Origin: Protonemura montana
Lineage: Eukaryota > Arthropoda > Insecta > Plecoptera > Nemouridae
Length of the DNA: 64,000 nucleotides
Direction of reading: 5' to 3'
Assembly: GCA_947568835.1 (NCBI GenBank)
Contig: OX387604.1
Location: 15,343,076 to 15,407,075 of the forward strand
The notes under the pieces are model-generated. The model was not told the origin of the DNA and did not search any database. It saw nothing but the letters and a program-made list of their open reading frames with translations. Shown piece by piece: positions 9,851 to 21,100 of the stretch. Numbering within the stretch: the stretch's first letter is position 1; every line of letters begins with the position of its first letter. Position numbers and translations under genes: made by a program.

Positions 9851-12196
9851 GCAGCATCGAGCTTAGATAAGTCTAGAGTTAAGTCTGCCACTTAAAAAAA
9901 CGTGTCAGAGAGCTCGTCAAAAACCTATACCATGCGGAATCTGATTTAAATTGCAAATGCTTGGAATGGGCAATAATGACAGTAATAAACCCTCTGCCAT
10001 AATTCGTGGCCTGAAAGCAACCAATGTTGGATAGAGACGGTCTTTGATAGAGACCGAAGAGCATTTAGAGAAGGGTGAGAAATGTCAAAGCAAAACAGAT
10101 TATGTGCGTTCAACTCATTTATGGCACTGTCTCTCAAAGCCTATTGAGAGACCTATTAGTCGAGGAAAGCCAAGCAATCCGTGGAACAATTAACAGATCC
10201 ATAAATAGGTACAAGCCACTTTAAATGGGGATGGTTGATCAAAGTAACCCAAAACATGAAGCAATATTTACAAACCGTGTTTTCGCGCGTGATTCTGAGG
10301 TTTAGTTTCATCGTTGAGTCTGCAGGTTACCTGCACACTCAACAGTTTCATGCTAGGCCTATGGGGATATAAGTGGTCAAGTGTGTATAGTTTAATTATT
10401 TGGGACAACTTTTTATTACTCTTTGTTGATCACTTCAGATTTCGTTTTATAGTTTTTACTTTCAATCTAATTGTATCATTTTTTAGTATGCATAAATGAT
10501 ATTAGCGTTTTTTGTTTATTTGAATCGTTTTCTTTCTTGTCAATATTATTTTATGGCTACTTAAAAGTTATAAGAATTTGTACATTTGAAGTTGTTTTGA
10601 ATTTCGTGCTGTGTTGCTAGATTTTCTATTTTTTTGTCAGTGCTTTAAGGGTAAGCCCCTAAGGGTTCTTCTATATGCAGCATGTTTAATCTGTACATGC
10701 CGCTGGTTTGGGTCCGGACAATGTCAAATATGTCAAAACATGCATGGCAGAGCAGAACACTGAACTTCAATCGAATTGGAGTACTACATAATTTGGAATA
10801 TTGGTTACCAAACATTATAACCTAGTTAAGCAAAGGACATGGCCAGGGCAAACAATCAACGCTTGTATCAAAAAAGCTTTTATTACTAATTTGTCTCCGT
10901 ACTAAAATGAGCTATGTGCCCAACAGACACGCAACACATAGTAAGCAAATTACCTCATCAGCTCGGCAGTCAATGCTTGGCCGGAACAAAACACAGTGGA
11001 CAAATCGCAAAAGTTCAGTCATGGCATACGCATGCGTTTCAGGCATAGGTCGTGTTGCTCTGGTAAGCATACAGACCCAGCCAGGTTACAGCCTCACAGT
11101 TACAGATTTACAAAATCAAGTAATAACCTACATCTGTCTAATTAGCAGCTAATTGGGGCTCTGAATAAATTAAACAAAACATCATTGAAACCAAATACTG
11201 CCATCTTATACTAAATGAGACATCAAAGCCAAAAACAAAATACATAGCACTCGCCAAAATAGTCCTTGAGTTCACAACGGTACACTTCTGGACTTATAAA
11301 ATGATCCACTAAAAAAATGTCAAGTCTTGAGTATGTTAGATGGATTACAGTGTAGGGAAGAGAGGTAGGTAAAGAGCAAATGGCATCCACAAATGAATTG
11401 CCTGATCAGTGGGGTCAGTGGGATCAGTGGGGTATGAAGAAGATTACAACATAAAGTTAATAAGCCTGTCTGTACGTCTTACGACAGCAGCACATCTGCT
11501 TAGTCCTCATGATACGAGGGTTGATGTTTTGGTCATCAAATTGTGTCATCCTAAGTTGATCAGCTTTGGTAATTAACATGTTCTTGTTATCGCTGACTTG
11601 CCTGGACAAGCAAGTTATTAAAAAGGTCGAAACTTGGGTCGATTGGTACATAACAGTAAAAAAACCAACAGAAGTAGAAAGAAGAGAATTAAAATAACGG
11701 TGAGTTGGGTTAACTAGATTTTCATTCGATTGGAAAAAAATATCATAGAAGTGCGTCTCAAGAAAAGAAAACACGGGAAGTTTTGAGATTTTCTTGTATT
11801 CCTAAAACAGCGTGTTTTAGACCTTTTTTTCTCTTACTGTTTCCATCTTAAGTACCTGGCACTCAAACTTTTTCCAGTGAACCATCTTATGAGTCCCATA
11901 GTATACTTTGTCTTGGAATGCTGCAATAAGATTTACAACCTAAAAACTATCAAATCCACCAATCCGCCTTCCATAATTGTATGATTGTACAACAAAAAAA
12001 AAGTTCACGGGGAGTATGGGCGAATGTTCCAAGTTCCAGAGTCCAAGGAAAGTGGCAGATCGCAATATCTTAATAAACCAACTATAAGGTAGCTGAGATG
12101 ATGATAGCCTGTATGTATTTCATACACAGTCTTAACGCCGTTGAACGACGCTTGCGGCGCTGGCCTGGCCCGGCTGCCAGTTGATCGATGACTAAC
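9851..12196. other. 3' flank of CARM1; repeats but no gene
   Basis: No coherent coding exon was found on either strand. A TTTATT at about 10879 is a possible distal polyadenylation signal for CARM1 on the minus strand. A dispersed repeat occupies about 11465-11775. Confidence 0.4.
11465..11775. repeat. Dispersed repeat related to 54.11-54.42 kb
   Basis: CATCTGCTTAGTCCTCATGAT and the following GGTTGATGTTTTGGTCATCA have diverged counterparts near 54125-54175. AAAAGGTCGAAACTTGGGTC has one near 54283-54300. The order and spacing are similar, so both are copies of one unnamed interspersed element. No coding frame is preserved. Confidence 0.5.
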
Positions 12197-15100
12197 TTAT
12201 TGTCGGTAACTGTTGTGGGCGGCTAGGACGTGACTGCCTGGCGTAACGTAGTCGCCGATCATCAGGCTGTTGCTCACTGGATAGTGAGAGGTATTGGCCA
12301 TCACCAGCTGGTGACTTTGCTGCAAACAAAATCAACGCAAGCTATGTGGTAAATGCAAAATAATGCTGAAATCTCTTTGCTTCAACACCATAGACCCAAC
12401 CACCCACAGGACCATTGATTATGAATAGCTTTCAGCTTTCAGATGGCCAGCTCTAATGTTAAGATGCAAGGTTGATACTTTCTGTAGTTGAGAAAAAAAT
12501 GTGTGCCAGCAGAGATGGCGCTGGTTTTAGAGAGTGAGTCAGTTCAGGTTGCTACTACTGGCGCCGGCACACTTTATTTTTCATAACTACAGAATACAGA
12601 GTTGGAAGCACGCAGTTTCAGATTGGCACTGGCTATCTCACAGCTGAAAGCTATCCTTCATCAATGACCGGACTAATATTTTGTGTACGAGGGAGAGGAA
12701 AATAGAGTAGTTAAGGAACTAAGTGAGAGAAGCAAAGCAATGGTGGTAGTCTTCCTACTAGTGACAGAGGCTACAGGTGCAGTTGACTACTTCAAAACTA
12801 CTGCAGATCACTGTCATCCCTTCGCTTCTCCGGGTAAGTTCCGTAACTAGTTCATTTTCCTCTACCTCTTACCATATCCAGCCATTTGGCACACACACCA
12901 CTCCTGGACTCAGATTTTGCACTTATTAGCATATTTTTCAAATTCTTTTATTGAGAAGTAAGCAAAACCTTTAAGAGCAAAAAGGACCATGGTTCTTATG
13001 CCAGTAAAATTGAGCAGGCTTTGGAAGCAAGTCAACCAAGATTCTGATCGAAGCAAAATTTTGCTCCAGTACCAAGAATGATACTTACAAAATAACATGA
13101 AAAGCATAAGCATAACATTATAAACGTACTGGCGAGGTGAACAACGTCGGCGAAATACCGCCGCCGATGAGCTGTGCTTGCTGAGTAGAGGTGGCTGTGC
13201 CACGTTGACGGCCAGTGCTCGAAATAGACCCAGGATGGATGTTCGGACCAGGCGAGACGACACCGGCTCCACCTCCCACCAACCCGCCAGCTCCGTCCAT
13301 GGAGAGCTCCCCCAGACCGTTGACCGAGATGCCATTCACCATGCTCAGCGCTGCAACGGACGGGAGGGCGTCAAGCCCTACCCAAACGCAAAGTCGCATG
13401 CGGTACGTCAAGCATGGCTCTTGCTTGCATAGTGTTTGCCAGGGTGTTAGATAAGCCTTGGCCTGTAAATCTGATCTAATCTGCATCAAGCCCGAGACCA
13501 ACGCCGAGACAAACGCGTACACACTGTGTCAGGAGAGAGGATCCACACTAGTCGAGACAAAGTAACGTTGGGAGAATATTAACGGTGCTACAGATATAAT
13601 TTACACAAATGTGCCACTCTCATCGGATCCCCGCTACGTAAAATAATTTACGACTAGGAGTCTAAAACCTCTGTCGCTTAAGTGCATAAGCATTGCGAAG
13701 AGCGAATCCCAACGATCGTCTGATTTAGCTAGAGAGCATGATGAGTACGGCAGGCAATAACTTACTTATCTCGCTCGCATGGTGTGAGGGTCATTCCATG
13801 TGTAATCACTCACCTCAAACTTTGACCGACCCAGATTTTGATGAAAATTGGTATACTTGTTAAGTTTGTTGACTTAGGGGCTATTTTTTAATTTTTTTTT
13901 TTTTGGTCCAACCGTTCGGATATTACAAGGGGGGGAAGTTGGGGTCATTTTGCCCCCCGCGCGTGTAGTGACCACCCTTTCTACGCAATATCTAGGGTTC
14001 TATGGGAGCTACAGAGCTGGGAAAAAAATCATCTGAAAGGTAATTTCATACCCTACCTGAATATGGAAACAAAAATGACGATATGTTAATACGAATTTAA
14101 TTGTGATTTTACACATCTGCATTTTCCAAAATGACCATATCGCTGATGAGTCATTTTTGATTTGCCTGATTTTTTTTCTATATGTACAGAACATACATAT
14201 GATCATGTGTTCCAAAAATCAAGATGGGTGTTCTACTACTTTCCAAGAAAAAAAAATGTTTTCTGCAAATTCATTCATAATATAAATTAATATGAACTGA
14301 ATTTAAGACAACATTCAAGAAAATGATCATTACTTACAATCATAGCTACTATGAAGTACAAATTTGCATATCTTAAGAGAGATGTAGTTTACCTTATTGA
14401 GGTACATATTTTATAAGCCCTGCTGTTGCCCTGTTGGTGTCTGTAGCCGACAAAAAGTATGTTCGACCAGTTGCCGTGTTGGGGTCGGCCAGTGTTAAAA
14501 CATCAGCAAAAGCTACAATTAGTTTGTCTTGTACACTGGGATAAAAATATGATGGAGCTGGTCCATGAGGGTGTAGAAAGTTGACTTGAAGTTCAAGAGA
14601 CTGTGATGATTTTTCAAGAACACACGCTAGCCACCAGTCTTCGTTGTATGCTACAGTGATGAAACTGCCCACGTCTTTGAACTCAAACTCGGGTATTTCT
14701 GCTGCTGTTGCTTCCTCCTCTTCTTCTTCTTCTTCTTCTTCTCCTTCTTCATTTTTCTCAACAATCTTCACAATGTTGATTTCTTCAGAAAGAGAAAAGT
14801 GTTTCACATGTAAGGAAGTTAGCGATTTTGGGTAGAACGCATGAAAGCTTCTTGTGCCTACGATAGTTTTTAATTCTTTGAATCGTTCTTTAAGTTTGAT
14901 GCCATTTGCTGTAATCTCTTCATTGGCTACAAACACAAAATTTACAGTCCACACATTTTCTGTTGCCCACCGGTAAAAGTCTATCGGCGTCATTATTTGG
15001 TCGGCATATGGTTTCTGTAAACTTGCCCGTGCTGCATTTCGTTTTACAGTCCCACCAACTCCATCGCATGGTCCTTTACCGTGGGATGTGGCAAAAAAAT

Positions 15101-18100
15101 GCCACTCAGCAGTTAGTTCGAAGTCAACTTCATGATGGCACAAGTTGGAAAAATTCTTCTTATTCTTATATTGGGCTGCCGCTCCATCAGAAAAGTAAAT
15201 TAAATGGGATACATCCGAAATGTTTTGTTTCAGGTGTCTTATCAGGTGCTTTTGGAAAGTGTGCACAGTAACGGTGTCATGAGTTAGCGAGTCAGAAATG
15301 ACAACGTAACTTAAATGTTGTATGTCTCGATCTTCAGGCTTAAAGTAACACACAAATGGGTGAAGGGTGCATTGGCTGTTATTCCAATGGTAACCTTGTG
15401 CAGCATCCTGGAGCACAAAAGAATAATTCTCAGCGAAGTCGCCCACTACTAAAACTTCCCCTGGTTTAAGGTTGGCTTTCTTCTCCTGCATGAATGCCGC
15501 TTGCTGCCGTGCAATAAAATCATGATTTCTTAATAAAATGCATTTTTCAATAAAACAGTCAACAAACTCATCTGTAGGTTTCGTAATTGTCTCTAGGGTA
15601 CATCTGTCTGTTGACAGCCACTGTTTATAAGTCACAGAGTCTATGAAATTTTCACTGAATGAGATTTCTAGCCATTCACGAAGTTCATCGGTTCCCGGAC
15701 AATTGCCACACTTTCCTACAAAGCAGTTGAGAAGCGGGGGGTTGCACATGAGGCTGGCAAGGCAGTGTTGGTATGATTTGATGGTACCGTCTGAAAGCAA
15801 AGGCAGCTTTGCTCCCAAAGCCATCAACTTAACGTTTTGGTGTATCGTACAGACACAGACAGAATGTGTCCCAGCTGCTCCTGCCAGAACACAATGTTTG
15901 GGTCTGAGCTCTGCAAACTTCGAGAATCCAACCTTGATGTCAGGATATTTATCTTTGAAGCTGCGATACACTTCACTTAAGTTGCTTAACACTAGTCTCT
16001 TCTGGCGGTGAACTCGATTGTCACCCACTTTAACCGAGACAAAATCTTTTTTACCCGGCATGACACGGCTTACATCATCATTTTCATAAAACTCTTCAAT
16101 CAGTTGAATGCAATCAGGGGAAAGAGTTTTTCCTGCTTTTTGATTTGCAGATGGCAGTATCCCTTGGGCCTTTACTAGTTGTTTGGTTTTACGTACCAAA
16201 TGGTTAGATGCATTGAACTCTTGCATTATTCTCTTAATGCTCCAACTTTTTGGAAGCACAGATAAAATTGTTATTTTCTCGCTTCTGGTACTCGTCTTAA
16301 ACTTTTCTTTCAGTTGTGCTATTATCTCTGACCCATCACGGATGCTGTCCTTGCACTCCTCTGAAGATGTCAAATCTTCTTTGCTGATTTCTTCATTACT
16401 GGGAGATACTAGTTCCAATCTCTTCTTTACACCTTGTGTTATTTCGCTGAACTTTCTTTTCGAATAAAACATAGATTTACCCTTTAGTTTGGTGGTATTA
16501 ATAGGTGACACACCAAATGCAGCTAAAGACTGATTCACGGCATCTGCTTCACAGGGTATGTCCACGAAAGGTAGGTCAAGTTCAGTGGATTTAGTTGGCG
16601 TTAGAACAGAAACGGTTGTTAGTTCCTTCAGCCTGAGCGAGAGCAGCTTACGGCAAGTTGAGCATAATTTCTTTCCAGGGATGAGGTCGGCAATCTCCAA
16701 GTATTTCGTCCTGGATGCTGCATTAATTTCTCTTAACCCATTAACTTTCACTATTCCACAGTGAGCCTGAAACGGATCGCAGCATAACTTGTGGTGACAG
16801 CTATACAGACGAAGGAATTTCTTTTCATGTAAATGACACACGGTCTTCACATTATCACACTTAGTACGCAGAGCTAATGATAACTGCTGGTCACTATTGA
16901 AACTTTCAATGCTTTTAATCGCTAGATCTTCGATGGGTCCACATTCTTCTTCAAAGAACAGTCCAATTGAGCACATTATGAATCTCTAAATAAAAGGTGC
17001 TTGAGAGCAAATTAGCTTCTATCCTCATCAACATGAGGCCAGAGACTGATTGCTTTAGTCCAGACAAGAAATTACCAAACTTTTTACTTGTAACCTGTTA
17101 CAACTTGATCCATGATTCAGGAGCATGACAAACAATCTATAGTTGTATTCTAGGGAATACCATTTTAAGATTCTTGTAGATGCAAGTCCAGACAAGAAAT
17201 GAACAAACTTTTGACTTCTATGAACTGTTTCAACTTGATCCATGATTTACAGGAATATGGCAAACAATCGATTTGTATTGTAGAGAATAACATTTCAAGA
17301 ACATGCAACTGTGCAAACAAAAATCAACTTTAATATAAAATATATGCCAGTGCTCTGATCACAATAATTGTGATCAAAATGCTGTTCTACTGGCAAAAAG
17401 GCACTTTTTTATAGAAAAAATTTTTTTTCTTGGAAAGTGGTAAAACACCCATCTTGATTTTTGGAACACATGATCATATGTATGTTCTGTATATATAGAA
17501 AAAAAATCAGGCAAATCAAAAATGACTCATCAGCGATATGGTCATTTTGGAAAATGCAGATGTGTAAAATCACAATTAAATTCGTATTAACATATCGTCA
17601 TTTTTGTTTCCATATTCAGGTAGGGTATGAAATTACCTTTCAGATGATTTTTTTCCCAGCTCTGTAGCTCCCATAGAACCCTAGATATTGCGTAGAAAGG
17701 GTGGTCACTACACGCCCGGGGGGCAAAATGACCCCAACTTCCCCCCCTTGTAATATCCGAACGGTTGGACCAAAAAAAAAAAAAAAAAAAAATAGCCCCT
17801 AAGTCAACAAACTTAACAAGTATACCAATTTTCATCAAAATCTGGGTCGGTCAAAGTGAAATTTAATTAAAAGTGAGTGATTACACATGGAATGACCCGT
17901 GAGTGACGGCTTAGCATTTTTATATCCCTGCTATCACACTATAATGTATGTGGATATGGGTGTATCCACATACATTGTATGTATATGGGTCAGGTACGAG
18001 TCAGGTATGGGTCAGGGTTTCTCACTAGGATCTCGCTGTGGGTTATCACTCAGCAATCAGATCTGTATCAACTTGGCATAGCAAGGACTTCACTTAAAAA

Positions 18101-21100
18101 TTATGCCAGTAAAAGTCAGTGAACAACCCACAGAAATGTATTGGCTTTGTCAATGCCAGCTTACATTTACTTCGTCTGTGCATGCCGAACTAAGTCTAGA
18201 TAACTTAATTCCCCATTCATCATTCACTTCTCAGAGAACTGTCACAAAATCCAAGGATTTTATCAGTTATGATTTTAACAATTCTAGCCCAGGATGTGAT
18301 CTCTGTGTAAATAATATTTGTTATGTAGCCTGAAAGCTCAGCCATAATTTCAACCACATTTCTTAGCACGGCTAGGCCAGCAATGCGTTGCAGTTATTTT
18401 TTATTTCTCACAATAACAGGAATTCTAATGGTCTCTATAGGTCAGACCTAATTCTAATAGCCTAGGTCTGCACTGACTTGCTAGAGCCTGAATTAACACC
18501 GTAAAGCCTTGGTAAAGACTGTTGAATCAAAGATGGATTACAAAAAGCTAGTTAAGTTGTTATAAGCTATTTAAGTTGTGTAAAGCTGTGATATCTTGAA
18601 ACCACAGCTCAGGTTGTAAAACAATTTCAGTGAAAATCCATGAAATTAATAATTTTTCTGGTTAATCCACAATCCAAAGCTCATAGTCTGCACACAATAT
18701 CACAGCTCCAGCACATGAAAAACGAACTGAACGCCGCCATCAACCAAGATTCAATGTCCCAGTTTATCCACCACAGTAAGCCACAAAATGCATGTGGGAG
18801 TCCTCACCGTGCCTCGCTCCCTGTTGTTGAACCTCCAGTTGGGCCCAGTAAGATTCGCTGGGGGATCCATGGGCCCCACCAGGAGGTGGTGCTGCAGCTT
18901 GGCCGGTGTATCTAAAGTACGGATTCTTGAGATCAAGTGTGTTGCTCGACCGCAAGTTGGTGCCTTCTACCCCAAGATCCATCGTCACGTCGTAGCTCTG
19001 TCTGCAACACAACAACAAATTTAAAACGCCTTACCTCAATACCTACAAAGCTAGTGCAAGTTTAAATGTTCAAAGATGAGAAGCCACTGCCTGGCCTTGC
19101 TCAGGTTTTCACCAGTATTCTTGTATTCAGTGCAACTTCAAAAGTGCACAAAACATGTTTTAATTTTTGGAGTTGCATTGTCTCACTTGTTTCCAGCAGT
19201 ATTTAAAAATTTTGAATTCAAAAACTTAGCAACTTTCAAATCAGAAACTTAGCAACAAAAGAATATTTTGGCTAAATATATTGCTCTCAGATGATTCAAA
19301 AACCAATTTCTTACCTTCATTCTATTATCATCATTTCAATCCATTCATTGCCATTGGATCATTTTTCATTGGCCCCCAAAGGAAAATTATTTATGGGTTT
19401 CCATTTTGTACAACTTTTCCTAACAATGCACACATTTAACTACATCTTTTGTATTTACTACTCAAAACTCTAAATTTATGGTGCCCTTTTAATAGCCTTT
19501 AAGATGTGGACCAATTGATTTTTTCCCTATGCAGTGGTTTCTCAAATTTTTACCAGCTCTTAGCCTTGTCTAAGAGGCAAATTAATTTCATTTAAAAGTG
19601 TTGATAACAATCAAAATGAACAAAAACAGATTAAACCATATGTGCAGTTACTACACACCTATTCACTCCTTTCTACACTTATGGTTCTATGGTAATTGCT
19701 CTACACACCTCTGATTAGCCACAAGCACAACACGTCCAGTTAGCAGCTGACCGGCCTTGACAAAAATGGGTGCTTCAAGCAGGCACCGGACTTGATACCA
19801 ATGGGTCAACGGCTCGGTAGGTGCAGTCGACAGCCAGATGGTCTGCGATGAGCCCACAAACGCCACATCGAACCAGAATGCCAATCCATGAACACTGCCA
19901 GAATCCAGCATCAAAAATTCGAGAGGAACATCTAGACACAAATTTAGACAAATCAGATGTGTATTGAGTGGTATGTAATATCGAGGCAAAGGAGTAAAAG
20001 CTTTTCCGAGCATAGTGCAAAGAAATATAGAAACATTAATCTTTGTTAATACATGATTCACTGCTATACTTGGCTTGTCTATTGCTTCTCGAAACAAGTC
20101 ACAAAGAAAAGTTGTAATTTTACTGCTAGAGATTAGGATTCTAGCCCTTTGATCGAAAGAACACAGATAAAATTGATTGCGTTAAGAGTTCGGAGACATT
20201 TAAAAGTATAATTTCATCTTTTTAGGCATGACACTCTCATGCACCACTAACAGATACAACTGTAGGTATATTTTCAAGCACTATTTCCTGGAACGTTAGG
20301 GTATTTATAAAGAAATGCATGTCAAAGTTGTGAAATAAAATAAATAAATAAATAAAACACCAAAAACCTCTCAAAAATTGGTGCCCAAACAGGGAATCGA
20401 GCCACGATCTCCACCAGTAACTATGAGTGTTCATAGCTTATTGGCTCTACTCCCTGGAGATCTGCCATTCTCATCAAATGTACTAAAATCCTTTTAAAAA
20501 TTGCATGTCCGATTAGCTCAATTGATTAGAGCAACACCAACGAAAGGTGGGGATCGCGGTTTAATTGTGTGTTTGGTCACCAGTGTTTGAGAGTTTATTA
20601 ATGTTCCTAATACTTGAAAGCATTTGCAATTTAAATCAGATTTCTCATGTCCAATTTGAAATTTGCCAAACAATTAACAGAATACATGCGCATCAAACAT
20701 CTCTTGTGACATACCTATTTTATGGAGGTCAGCTTCTTCAGCAGTTTGGAAATCAACAACATGACGAACCGACTTGGCCATACACACTCGCATATCGAAC
20801 GTATCAACAATCGGCTGGCGGAAGTATTCTTTCATAGCTGGCTGTCGCAAAGAGCTTAAGTCAACACCATGGAAGCACTGTTGGTACCTAGAAGCAAACA
20901 AAACAATTTGATTGATAATAACTTTCAGTTATTAAGTATTTAAATGATTATTTCATAAAAAAAGTAAGTTAAAATCTTAAGAGTTTTCATATATTTTTTT
21001 TTTGTAATTGCCACAGAAAATAAAAAAATAAAGACTGACCAGAAGTTTGCTTTGTTGAATTGTTCCATGTACAGACTATCATCAGTGAAAGGTGCTACGT

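Larger units (their letters stand above)
13788..17898 (-). mobile_element. Complete DNA transposon with ~470-bp terminal inverted repeats
   Basis: The ends are GGGTCATTCCATGTGTAATC at 13788 and its inverse finishing at 17898. The inverted repeats run 13788-~14258 and ~17425-17898. They are nearly identical, with a 12-bp indel near the outer end (ACTTTTAATTAAATT side) and scattered substitutions. GTGA flanks both ends (13784-13787 and 17899-17902), consistent with a 4-bp target duplication. The single long frame between the repeats (14394-16976) is an intact transposase. The insertion is in CARM1 intron 8, in the same orientation as the host gene. A 4-bp duplication, long inverted repeats and a single DDE/D-type transposase recall the Sola group, but the superfamily is inferred and not established. 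Confidence 0.88.

Noticed and set aside
14644..14835. Plus-strand open frame with a long Ser run
   Set aside because: It is the antisense shadow of the GAA/GAG microsatellite in the transposase.
20508..20580. Possible tRNA gene (TAGCTCA...AGAGC with a B-box-like part)
   Set aside because: The T arm is degenerate, the acceptor ends do not pair well and the 3' part is shared with another repeat copy nearby, so it is a SINE.
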